DNA of 64,000 bases from Rhabdonatronobacter sediminivivens (GTDB taxonomy: Bacteria > Pseudomonadota > Alphaproteobacteria > Rhodobacterales > Rhodobacteraceae). Shown here piece after piece: positions 52,072 to 60,295 of this stretch. Every line of letters begins with the position of its first letter. Within the stretch, counting starts at the first letter, position 1. The stretch spans positions 1 through 64,000 of the forward strand of contig NZ_JACBXS010000018.1 in NCBI RefSeq assembly GCF_013415485.1, in the 5' to 3' direction. A program made the position numbers and the translations under genes. The notes under the pieces are model-generated. The model saw only the letters and a list, made by a program, of their open reading frames with translations, was not told where the DNA came from and did not search any database.

Positions 52072-54366
52072 TCAGGCGTCAGCTTCGGGATAAAGCACGC
52101 AGGCAACCTCATGCCCCTCGGCGATCCGGCGTCGGCGGGGTGAGGGTTGGGCCGCAAAGCGCAACCGCAGCGCCGCACCATCCTCGGATACCTCCGCCGC
52201 CTCGGCCAGTGAGGGCGGGCGCGCGGCCAGCACCTCGGCCAGTTGCGCCCGCGCCGCCGCCACGCCCTTGGGCGCCGGGATACGCAGGTCCAGACCGTCG
52301 CGCTCTGGCACCCCCAGTGCATCGCGCGGGCGCTCCAGCAGGTCCCGTTCCGCCAGCGCCGCGATCACATCGCGCCCTTCCCAGCCGCAGGTGACGGTGG
52401 CCAGCGGGCAGCGGTTGTGAAAGCGGCAGCCATTGGGCAGGTCCACCGCCGAGGGGATCTCGCCCGCCGATTCCAGCGGCGGTTTCTCCACGCTCGGGTC
52501 CGGCTCGGGCGAGGCATCGAGCAGCAGCTGCGTATAGGGGTGCTTGCGCTCGGCGATGACCTTTTCCGTGGGGCCAACCTCGACAATCTCGCCCAGATAC
52601 ATGATCGCGGTGCGGTCGGCGACATAGCGGATCGTGGGCAGGTCATGGCTGACATAGACGAAGGAAATCCCCATCTCATCCCGGAAATGCCGCATCAGGT
52701 TCAGCACACCCGCGCGGATGGACACATCCAGCATCGACACCGGCTCATCGGCCACGATGAAGCGCGGCTCCAGCACGATGGCGCGGGCAATCGCCACCCG
52801 CTGGCGCTGCCCGCCCGAAAGTTCATGCGGGAAGCGCTCCATATAGGTCGCCGCCGGTTTCAGCCCCGCGCGTTCCAGCGCCTGCACCACCCGGGCGCGC
52901 TTGTCCGCCCCGCGCGCCAGCCCGTGTATGGTCAGCGGCTCGCCCACGATATCCTGAATGGTAAAGCGCGGGTTCAGCGTCTGATACGGGTCCTGAAACA
53001 TCATCTGCGCGCGGCGGCGAAAGGCTTTCAGATCGCCCTTCTTCAGATGCGCGATATCCTCGCCCTCGGACAGGATACGCCCGTCAGTGGGCTCCTGCAG
53101 ACGCACCAGCATTTCGCCCGTGGTCGTCTTGCCCGACCCGGATTCGCCCGCCAGCCCCAGGATTTCCCCCGCCTGCAGGTCCAGATCGATCCCGTCCACC
53201 GCATGGACCTTGTCATCGGACCCGCCGAAGAACCCGCCCGCCACGGGGAAATGCTTGACCAGCCCCTCGACCTTCAGCACCTCGGCCCCCTCGCGCCGTT
53301 CGCGCAGGGGGGCGGCAACCAGTTCCTCATTCAACCGCCGCCCCACCTCGACCCAGGCGTCATTGGTGGCGGCCGTGCGGCGGAATTCCTCTACCCGGTC
53401 CGGGTAATGGCAGGCGGCAAAGCGCCCGTCGCCCACCGGGTGCTGCGCGGGCTCTTCGGCGCGGCAGCGGTCGGTGGCGAAGGGGCAGCGTTCGGCAAAG
53501 CGGCAGCCCGCGGGCGGGTTCAGCAGGTTGGGCGGCGTGCCGGGGATGGAGATCAGCTCCCGCTGCGCGCCCTCCAGCGTGGGAAAGGCATTGGTCAGGC
53601 CCATGGTATAGGGGTGGAAGGGCTGGCCAAAGACCTGCCGCACTGGCCCCGTCTCCATGATCTTGCCGCCATACATCACCGCCACCCGGTCGCAGGTCTG
53701 CACCACGACCGAGATATCATGCGTGATGAACAGCAGCGCCATGCCCCGTTCCCGCCGCAGCCGCGCCAGGCGCGAAAGGATCTGCGCCTGCGTCACCACA
53801 TCCAGCGCCGTGGTCGGCTCATCCGCGATCAGAAGCTGCGGCTGCAACGCCATCGCCATGGCGATCACCGCGCGCTGTTTCATGCCGCCCGACATCTCAT
53901 GCGGATAGGCGCGCAGGCGTGAGGGGTCCAGGCCCACGGCGCGGAACAGATCCTCGGCCTGCGCCCATCCGGTCGCCTTGTCGATCTGGATATGCGCCTG
54001 CATCGCCTCCAGGATCTGGTCGCCCACGCGATAGACCGGGTCGAGCGCGTTCATCGCGGCCTGGCTGATCCAGGCGATCTCCTTCCAGCGCACGCGGCGC
54101 ATATCCTCGCCCTGCAAGGGCACCAGATCGCGCCCGGCGAAATCGATCGCCCCGCGCGGGATTTCGCCATTGGGCGGCAGCAGCTTCAGCATCGCCTTGG
54201 CGGCGGTAGTCTTGCCGCAGCCGGATTCGCCCACCAGCCCCAAAGCCTCGCCCGGGGCAATCGTGAAATCGATCCCGTCCACGGCCTGCACCGGCCCGGC
54301 GCCGGTGCGGTAATGGATCGCCAGATCGCGCACATCCAGCAGGGTCTTCTGCGCCATATCCTTCAT
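52072..54366 (-). CDS. Fused peptide-type ABC transporter ATPase (DppD-DppF in one chain)
   Basis: Encodes 764 residues with two complete ABC domains. The first has Walker A GLVGESGCGKTTAAK, signature EMSGGMKQR and Walker B LLIADEPTTALD, then a cysteine-rich oligopeptide C-terminal domain (GCRFAERCPFATDRC). The second starts near 400 with GLAGESGSGKTTTGE, ELSGGQRQR and FIVADEPVSMLD, then GCRFHNRCPLATVTC and a tail of about 110 residues. It would energise the two permeases encoded upstream. The ATG overlaps the permease stop (ATGA). Fused DppDF chains are known in this transporter class. Confidence 0.92.
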   Translation of the reverse strand: MKDMAQKTLLDVRDLAIHYRTGAGPVQAVDGIDFTIAPGEALGLVGESGCGKTTAAKAMLKLLPPNGEIPRGAIDFAGRDLVPLQGEDMRRVRWKEIAWISQAAMNALDPVYRVGDQILEAMQAHIQIDKATGWAQAEDLFRAVGLDPSRLRAYPHEMSGGMKQRAVIAMAMALQPQLLIADEPTTALDVVTQAQILSRLARLRRERGMALLFITHDISVVVQTCDRVAVMYGGKIMETGPVRQVFGQPFHPYTMGLTNAFPTLEGAQRELISIPGTPPNLLNPPAGCRFAERCPFATDRCRAEEPAQHPVGDGRFAACHYPDRVEEFRRTAATNDAWVEVGRRLNEELVAAPLRERREGAEVLKVEGLVKHFPVAGGFFGGSDDKVHAVDGIDLDLQAGEILGLAGESGSGKTTTGEMLVRLQEPTDGRILSEGEDIAHLKKGDLKAFRRRAQMMFQDPYQTLNPRFTIQDIVGEPLTIHGLARGADKRARVVQALERAGLKPAATYMERFPHELSGGQRQRVAIARAIVLEPRFIVADEPVSMLDVSIRAGVLNLMRHFRDEMGISFVYVSHDLPTIRYVADRTAIMYLGEIVEVGPTEKVIAERKHPYTQLLLDASPEPDPSVEKPPLESAGEIPSAVDLPNGCRFHNRCPLATVTCGWEGRDVIAALAERDLLERPRDALGVPERDGLDLRIPAPKGVAAARAQLAEVLAARPPSLAEAAEVSEDGAALRLRFAAQPSPRRRRIAEGHEVACVLYPEADA

Positions 54367-56084
54367 TGCCGCGCCCTCAGCCGTGGGTTGGCGACCACTT
54401 CCAGCGACCGCGAGATGAAGAAGACCGACAGCACCGTGGTCATGATCAGGATGCCCGGTGGCAGGTTCCACCACCACGCCGTCCGCCACGCGCCCGAAAG
54501 CCGCGCATCATGCAGGATACCACCCCAGGAAATCGCCTGCGGCGGGCCAAGGCCCAGGAAGGACAGCGTCGCCTCGGCAATGATGCTCACGCCGACGATG
54601 ATCGCCAGTTCCAGAAACACCAGCGGCAACACGTTGGGGAAGATATGCAGATACATGATCCGCAGGTCCGAGGCGCCGGCCACCCGCGCGGCCTTCACAA
54701 ACGGGCGTTCGCGCAGGGACAGCACCTGGCTTCGGATCAGCCGCGCCACCGTGCGCCATGTCAGCAGCGAGACTGCCAGAATGACGATGGTCAGCGATGG
54801 CTGGAACAGCAGCACCAGGATCAGCGCGAAGGGTTCGAACGGGATGCCATACATCACATCCACCGTGCGCATCAGCACCGTTTCCGTCCGCCCCCGGTAA
54901 TAGCCCGCGATCAAGCCCACATTGGTGCCGATCAGCACCACCAGCGTGGCCCCCAGAAAGCCCACCAGCAGCGCGATCTGGCTGCCATGCACGTTCTGGC
55001 TGAAGAGATCCCGCCCCAGATGATCCGTGCCGAACCAATGCTCGCGCGAGGGCGGCAGAAGGCGGCTCACAAACCGGTCCGACCCCAGCGCCAGCATCTC
55101 GTCGCCCACCACCAGCAGCGCGCGCAGATGGCGCTCGCTCTCGGTGGGGATGATCTGCCAGGCCGCGCCGTCCCATTCCATGATCAGCCCGTTGCGCCCG
55201 GCAGCAATCGCCCGGCCATCATCACCGATCCAGCCGGCGCGCAGGGCGCGCGTATCGGGTGCCTGATCCACGGACCAACCGGTATCGGCGCCTTCACGGC
55301 GCAACAGCGTGCCGCGCTCGCCCACCACCAGCGCCGCGCCGCCCTCGTCGATATGAATATGGTTGAGATCGCGCGAGGAGCCCAGGCGCTCCAGCGTGGC
55401 GCTGCCACCCTCGGGGTCATAGCGCACCGCCAGCCCCCGCTCACCCACGATCAGCGCGGTGCCGTCCACATCCAGCGCCACCGATTGCAGCGGGAAGCCA
55501 CGGCCCACGGGGCTGTCGATCGCGGTGATCGCACCGCTATCGACCTCCAGCAGCCAGATTTCCTCGCGCGTGCCAACGATCAGCGCGCTTGCGTCATCCA
55601 GCCAGACAGCGCCGCGCAAACGGGCGGGTTCGGGGGCGTCGATCTGCGCCCAGTCGGCGCCCGTGCGCAGCAGGATCACGCCATCCTCGCCCACCGCCAG
55701 CGCCCGCCCCGCAGGCGACAGCGCCACGGCGTGCAGATCAGCCTCGGTCGGCAGGTCCAGCGGGGCCCAGTCGCCCGCGCCTTCGCGCGCCCAGCCCATG
55801 CCGCCCCGCCCGACGATGATCGCCACATCACCGCGATGGTCCGCATCATTCAGCGCCAGCGGGCCCAGGCTCTCCTGCAATTCCCACCCCTCGGCCCCGC
55901 GCTGCAGGACCGAGCCATCCTCGATCTCGTTGATATGGCGCGGGTCATGGGTGGACAGCAGCGGCGCAAACAGCGCCATGGCGATGATCACGCCCAGAAC
56001 GCACATGCCGATCACGGCCAGCCGGTCCTGCATCATGATCCGCAACGGACCGGCAGCGGCCCGCAAAACAGGGGGAAGGGTCAT
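54363..56084 (-). CDS. DppC-type ABC permease with a seven-repeat periplasmic insertion
   Basis: Encodes 573 residues, about twice the normal DppC length. TM1 (RLAVIGMCVLGVIIAMALFA) is normal, and the permease core resumes at residue 348 with EHWFGTDHLGRDLFS, then the EAA-type loop VKAARVAGASDLRIMYLHIF. Residues about 52-345 form an insertion with seven repeats of 38-43 residues, each holding a VGxxG-like turn (residues 91, 131, 170, 213, 254, 295 and 333), as in YCF48/BNR-type beta-propellers. It lies in the first extracytoplasmic loop. The start overlaps the DppB-type stop. Confidence 0.9.
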   Translation of the reverse strand: MTLPPVLRAAAGPLRIMMQDRLAVIGMCVLGVIIAMALFAPLLSTHDPRHINEIEDGSVLQRGAEGWELQESLGPLALNDADHRGDVAIIVGRGGMGWAREGAGDWAPLDLPTEADLHAVALSPAGRALAVGEDGVILLRTGADWAQIDAPEPARLRGAVWLDDASALIVGTREEIWLLEVDSGAITAIDSPVGRGFPLQSVALDVDGTALIVGERGLAVRYDPEGGSATLERLGSSRDLNHIHIDEGGAALVVGERGTLLRREGADTGWSVDQAPDTRALRAGWIGDDGRAIAAGRNGLIMEWDGAAWQIIPTESERHLRALLVVGDEMLALGSDRFVSRLLPPSREHWFGTDHLGRDLFSQNVHGSQIALLVGFLGATLVVLIGTNVGLIAGYYRGRTETVLMRTVDVMYGIPFEPFALILVLLFQPSLTIVILAVSLLTWRTVARLIRSQVLSLRERPFVKAARVAGASDLRIMYLHIFPNVLPLVFLELAIIVGVSIIAEATLSFLGLGPPQAISWGGILHDARLSGAWRTAWWWNLPPGILIMTTVLSVFFISRSLEVVANPRLRARQ

Positions 56085-57058
56085 CGGAAGCTCACCCTCG
56101 GGTCAAGCGTGGTGTAAAGGATATCGACCAGCAGGTTCAGGAAGATCACAAAGGCCGCCATGATCAGGAATGACGCCTGCGCCAGCGGAAAATCCGAGGT
56201 CCGCACCGCGTTCAGGATCTCACGCCCCAGCCCCGGCCAGGAGAAGACGACCTCCACCACCACCTGCCCGCCCGCGGCCAGGCCAATGGTGACGGCCAGC
56301 TGCGTGACCACCGGCAGCAGCGCGTTGCGCGCGGCGTGCTTGTAGAGGATGTCGCGCTCCGGCAGGCCCTTGGCACGGGCCATCTCGATGAAATCCTCGC
56401 CGTAAACCTCCAGCATCGTGTTGCGCATGATCAGAAGCGGCGAGCCCAGGTAATACAGCGCCACGATCAGCACCGGCAGCGCCGCGTGCCACAGGAAATC
56501 CAGCGTCAGGATCTTGTCCCACCAGCCGTCCGCATCATAGGGCAGGGTGCGCATGCCTGATGTGGGCAGGATCGACAGCCCCACCCCAAAGATCAGGATG
56601 GCGATCATCCCCGTCCAGAACATCGGCGCCGAGCGGAACATCAACCCGAAGAAGATGCCCACAGTATCGGTGCGCGACCCCCGCCGCCAGGACAGCCACG
56701 CCCCCAGCGGCACACCGATCGCATAGGCCAGCACGATCGCCGCCAGCATCAGCACCATGGTATTGGCCAGCCGCTCCCAGACGATCTCCGAAACCGGCGC
56801 GCGATAGCTGAACGAGGTCCCGAACTCCCCCTGAACCGCATTGCCCAGAAACAGCACATATTGCCGCCACAGCGGCTCCTCCAGCCCGAACTGGGCACGG
56901 ATGGCCGCGCGCTGCTCGGCGTTCAGCCCCTCGGTCACCAGCGCCGCCGTGGGGTCCGGCAGACCCATGCGGAACAGGAAGAACAGGATCGTTGCAATGA
57001 TCCAGAGCGAGAATATCGCCTGCAGCACGCGCTTGATCAGATAGCTACGTCGCGTCAT
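56081..57058 (-). CDS. DppB-type ABC permease
   Basis: Encodes 325 residues with six helices. The N-terminus (YLIKRVLQAIFSLWIIATIL) is typical, and QGEFGTSFSYRAPVSEIVWE and the cytoplasmic EAA loop FIEMARAKGLPERDILYKHA are family blocks. Unlike its DppC partner it has no insertion. It forms the membrane heterodimer of the importer and is separated from the binding-protein gene by a terminator-like hairpin. Confidence 0.93.
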   Translation of the reverse strand: MTRRSYLIKRVLQAIFSLWIIATILFFLFRMGLPDPTAALVTEGLNAEQRAAIRAQFGLEEPLWRQYVLFLGNAVQGEFGTSFSYRAPVSEIVWERLANTMVLMLAAIVLAYAIGVPLGAWLSWRRGSRTDTVGIFFGLMFRSAPMFWTGMIAILIFGVGLSILPTSGMRTLPYDADGWWDKILTLDFLWHAALPVLIVALYYLGSPLLIMRNTMLEVYGEDFIEMARAKGLPERDILYKHAARNALLPVVTQLAVTIGLAAGGQVVVEVVFSWPGLGREILNAVRTSDFPLAQASFLIMAAFVIFLNLLVDILYTTLDPRVSFR

Positions 57059-57095
57059 CGCCCTTGGTCCCCCGGCAGGCGCGCGCGCCCGGCCC

Positions 57096-57120
57096 TGTCA
57101 TTTTCTTGCCAGAAATACTC
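57096..57120. repeat. Short intergenic repeat of Rhodobacteraceae type, copy C
   Basis: Read on the minus strand, GAGTATTTCTGGCAAGAAAA is a variant of the element found twice after cobO (59613 and 59765). Such elements are scattered near gene ends in Rhodobacteraceae genomes. Confidence 0.4.
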
Positions 57121-57157
57121 AAAAAAAGCGGCCCGCCGCAGCGGTGCTGCGACGGGC
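57121..57157 (-). terminator. Intra-operon terminator/attenuator after the binding-protein gene
   Basis: An 11-bp stem with one G-T pair (57147-57157 with 57131-57141) is followed, in the minus direction, by seven T residues. Partial termination here would give more binding protein than permease, a common arrangement in ABC import operons. Confidence 0.75.
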
Positions 57158-57174
57158 AAGTGCGTCCGGCCGGA

Positions 57175-58773
57175 TCAGCGCTGCAAGCGGCCGTCGCTGT
57201 CCCAGCTGTAGCCTGCGTCCTCAAGCTCGGCCCGCGCGGCGTCCATGTCGAACTCGAACCGCTCAATGAAGGGCGCATGCCAGAAGGCATTGACCGGCGC
57301 GATGATCGAGGTGCCGACCTCGCCGCGCCCGTCCAGCAGCACATTCACCATCCGCTCCCGGTCCATGGCCATGGTCAGCGCGCGGCGCACGGCACGGTCA
57401 TCGAAGGGCGCGCGGCGCAGGTTGAAGGTCATGTGGTAATACCCGAAATCCGGGACCGAGACGACGGTCAGATCGTCATTGCCCTCGGCCAGCGGGATCT
57501 GCCCCGGTTCCAGCCGCCAGGCGGTCATGTCGATCTGCCCGGTCTGCATGGCGGTGAACACCCCTTCGGCATCGGCAAAGATCAGGAACTCCACCGCATC
57601 GACCGCAATCTCATCGGCGTGGAAATGATCCCCATAGGTGGTCAGGGACATGAACTCGCCGCGGTCATAGCGGTCGAACACGAACGGACCGGACCCCACG
57701 GTCGGGATCTCGTCAGGGGTCAGCTCCTGCGGGTCGTCGATCTCCGACCAGATATGCGCGGGCAGGATCGGGATCTGGCTCAGCGTGATGGTGGCAAAGG
57801 GCGCCGAGGGCTCGCTCAGGTTGAAGCGCACGCTCAGATCGCCGGTCTGCTCCACCGTGTCGATGGCAGCCAGGTAGCTGTCGAAATAGCTGTAGTCGCT
57901 GTTCATGTAGTATTCGAAGGTGAACACCACATCCTCGGCGGTGAGCGGCTCGCCATCGTGGAAGGTCATCCCCTCGCGCAGGGTGACGTCGATGGTCACG
58001 TCATCCACAGGCGTCACCTCGGCAGCGGCCCAGGGCACCGGCTCCACATCCGGGCTCAGGCGCACCAGCCGGTCATAGTAAAGCCGCATCCATTTCCAGC
58101 CCCAGACGGAGGTCGAGGCCAGCGGGTTCACGTTATCCGGCTCCTGCGGGCCGCCGATGCGCAGGGTGGCGCGGTCAGTCAGCGGCTGGGCCTCCATCGG
58201 CACCCATTCGGAATAGAGCGCCTCACCGGCCATGGCGTTCATGTTCTCGAATGTGGTGTTGTTATAGGCCACGACCTCATCGCGGTTGAACAGCACCACG
58301 ACAGGAGCGTCGGGGACGTAAAGCTCCTGCATCTCATGCACCAGCGCCTGACGGGCATTGACGTCGAATTCGGCCCCCTGTGCGTCATAGAGTGCGTCAT
58401 AGTCGGGGTTGTCATAGCCGCCGGGGTTGTTGGCGCCCAGCTCGGCCTGGCGGCTGTCCAGCGTGCCCAGGAAGAACTGCGGATCCAGCCGGTCCACCCG
58501 TCCGGACCAGCCCAGGATCGTGGCGTCGAAATCCTGCTCGGAATAGAAACGGTCCAGCAGCGTGCGGAATTCCAGCGGCGTGACGGTCACATCCAGCCCC
58601 AGCTCCCGCCAGGCGTCGGCGATGATGAAGGCGCCTTCATAGCGGATAGGGTCATAGGACTCGGTGGTGGTGTAGATCTCGACCGAAGGGACACGCTCCT
58701 GCGCGATGCCCGGCGCCCCGAAGGCCGAAATCGCCAGAACCGAAGTCCCGGCCAGAATGAGGTTTCGCGTCAT
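57175..58773 (-). CDS. Peptide-type ABC substrate-binding protein, apparently circularly permuted
   Basis: Encodes 532 residues. A signal peptide (1-25, cleavage after GIAQ) is followed by about 170 residues that match the C-terminal lobe of family 5 binding proteins: IADAWRELGLDVTVTPLEF, FDATILGWSGRVDRLDPQFF, GYDNPDYDALYD, ARQALVHEMQELY. Near residue 203 the usual N-terminal start appears (LRIGGPQEPDNVNPLAS), then LREGMTFHDGEPLTAEDVVF at 265-284. The chain stops at LEDAGYSWDSDGRLQR, where a normal protein would enter the C-terminal lobe. No lipobox is seen. The ligand is probably a peptide or similar. Confidence 0.88.
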   Translation of the reverse strand: MTRNLILAGTSVLAISAFGAPGIAQERVPSVEIYTTTESYDPIRYEGAFIIADAWRELGLDVTVTPLEFRTLLDRFYSEQDFDATILGWSGRVDRLDPQFFLGTLDSRQAELGANNPGGYDNPDYDALYDAQGAEFDVNARQALVHEMQELYVPDAPVVVLFNRDEVVAYNNTTFENMNAMAGEALYSEWVPMEAQPLTDRATLRIGGPQEPDNVNPLASTSVWGWKWMRLYYDRLVRLSPDVEPVPWAAAEVTPVDDVTIDVTLREGMTFHDGEPLTAEDVVFTFEYYMNSDYSYFDSYLAAIDTVEQTGDLSVRFNLSEPSAPFATITLSQIPILPAHIWSEIDDPQELTPDEIPTVGSGPFVFDRYDRGEFMSLTTYGDHFHADEIAVDAVEFLIFADAEGVFTAMQTGQIDMTAWRLEPGQIPLAEGNDDLTVVSVPDFGYYHMTFNLRRAPFDDRAVRRALTMAMDRERMVNVLLDGRGEVGTSIIAPVNAFWHAPFIERFEFDMDAARAELEDAGYSWDSDGRLQR

Positions 58774-58957
58774 TGCACTCTCCCTGCAGGCGCATTTTCT
58801 GGATGCCGCGCCACCCGCAGGCGACCCGCATGGGCAGAAACCTACGCCTCCGGCACAACCAAGGTCAACCCCGGTACCGCACCCGCCGCGCGCCCATTGA
58901 CTTGACAATCCGCAACCGCAACTGTCCCCTTGCAGCCCCGGCAGCCAGGGACATGCC

Positions 58958-60295
58958 ATGAGTGACACAACCCGCCACCACAACGAAGAGATGAAGCGCA
59001 TCAAGGCCGAACACGCCGAGATGATGAAATCCAGGACCCGCGAGAAAGGCCTGATCATGGTCCATACCGGCGCGGGCAAGGGCAAGTCTTCATCGGGCTT
59101 CGGAATGATCCTGCGATGCATCGCCCATGGCATGCCCTGCGCCGTGGTGCAATTCATCAAGGGCAACTGGAAAACCGGCGAAAAGACGCTTCTGCGGGAC
59201 CGCTTCGCCGATGAATGCCGCTTCTTCGTCTCAGGCGAGGGCTTCACCTGGGACACCCAGGACCGCGACGCCGACATCGCCGCCGCCGAAAACGGCTGGG
59301 CCATCGCGCAGGCGCAGATCCTGGACCCCGCCATCCGCTTCGTGCTGCTGGACGAGATCAACATCGCCCTGCACTACGAGTATCTGGACATCCACGCGGT
59401 GGTGTCCTTCCTGCAAACCCGCAAACCCCCCATGACCCATGTCTGCCTGACCGGCCGCCAAGCCCGGCCCGAACTGATCGCCGCCGCCGATCTGGTGACC
59501 GAAATGACGTTGCTCAAGCATCCCTTTGATGACGGGGTCAAGGCCCAGAAAGGGATCGAATTCCGACAGTCGGGATGGGGGCGCTGCCCCCGTCGCCTGA
59601 AGGCGACTCCCCCGGGATATTTCTGCAAGGGTGAAAACACATTGTTAACCATTCCCTGCCATTCTGAAAGAGCGGTACAGGGAGGGATCCCGATGACCGC
59701 CAAGGGTGAAAGCGCCGCGTCTCCCCCGGTTTCCGGCCCGAGGCGCGGCGCCGCCCCTTCCCCCCTTCATCCTTGCAAAAATATCCCCGCCGGAGGCGCA
59801 CATCAGCCAGCAGAGTTCCCGCCTGAGGAGACGCGGAGCAGCCCCAGACAAGGGGCCATCTGGCGCGACAGGGCGCGTTGGCTTGCGGGGCGGCGCGGGT
59901 CAACCGCCGACCAGCCAGGCGCCCAGGGTGGCCGCGCAGATCAGGGTCATCGCGCGACGGTAGAGCGCAAGGCCGCGGGAAAGGTCAGCGGGCGCAGGGT
60001 CCGGGGCGGCGGCGTTCAGCCAGGGTTCCTCGGCCACCCGGTCGGCGTAGATGCGCGGCCCGGACAGCCGCAGGCCCAGGCCTCCGGCCATGGCGCCTTC
60101 GGGCCATCCGGCATTGGGCGAGCGGTGGTTGCGCGCGTCCCGCGCCATCACCCGCAGCGCCGTGCCCGGCTGCGGCGCGGTCAGCGCCAGCGCGAGGCCC
60201 GTCAGCCGGGCGGGGATCCAGTTGGCAAGATCATCCAGCCGCGCGGCGCATTTGCCGAAATATTCATGGCGCGGGCTGCGATGGCCGATCATTGA
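58958..60295 (+). CDS. cobO: Cob(I)yrinic acid a,c-diamide adenosyltransferase, with read-through extension
   Basis: Residues 1-202 are a full CobO: P-loop VHTGAGKGKSSSGFG, FIKGNWKTGEKTLLRDRF, LDEINIALHYEYLDI and the family C-terminus GVKAQKGIEF at 59563. It adenosylates the corrin cobalt. CobO normally stops here, but the next codon is CGA (59564-59566) and the frame stays open to 60295, giving 445 residues. The extra part crosses a hairpin and two intergenic repeats and then runs antisense to cobD, so it does not look like evolved protein. A single T-to-C change in a TGA stop, or a sequencing error, explains it. Confidence 0.85.
   Translation: MSDTTRHHNEEMKRIKAEHAEMMKSRTREKGLIMVHTGAGKGKSSSGFGMILRCIAHGMPCAVVQFIKGNWKTGEKTLLRDRFADECRFFVSGEGFTWDTQDRDADIAAAENGWAIAQAQILDPAIRFVLLDEINIALHYEYLDIHAVVSFLQTRKPPMTHVCLTGRQARPELIAAADLVTEMTLLKHPFDDGVKAQKGIEFRQSGWGRCPRRLKATPPGYFCKGENTLLTIPCHSERAVQGGIPMTAKGESAASPPVSGPRRGAAPSPLHPCKNIPAGGAHQPAEFPPEETRSSPRQGAIWRDRARWLAGRRGSTADQPGAQGGRADQGHRATVERKAAGKVSGRRVRGGGVQPGFLGHPVGVDARPGQPQAQASGHGAFGPSGIGRAVVARVPRHHPQRRARLRRGQRQREARQPGGDPVGKIIQPRGAFAEIFMARAAMADH
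59592..59638. repeat. Hairpin plus short intergenic repeat, copy A, inside the cobO extension
   Basis: GTCGCC and GGCGAC form a hairpin at 59592-59607, followed by GGGATATTTCTGCAAGGGTG at 59615-59634. This is the kind of element that normally follows a stop codon in this group. It marks the expected end of the cobO message. Confidence 0.5.
59765..59793. repeat. Short intergenic repeat, copy B (inverted relative to A)
   Basis: Its reverse complement reads GGGGATATTTTTGCAAGGAT, close to copy A. Copies A and B face each other across about 125 bp, so they could also form a large stem between the convergent cobO and cobD genes. Confidence 0.5.

Noticed and set aside
58916..58925. CCGCAACTGT, a string found in cobalamin riboswitches, just upstream of cobO
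   Set aside because: The other conserved parts of the riboswitch (upstream helices and the GCCACTG B12 box at proper distance) are not seen, and it lies only about 30 bp before the start codon.
59567..60295. CobO extension as a genuine extra domain
   Set aside because: It crosses a hairpin and two intergenic repeats and then cobD antisense, with no recognisable fold; a lost stop codon is simpler.
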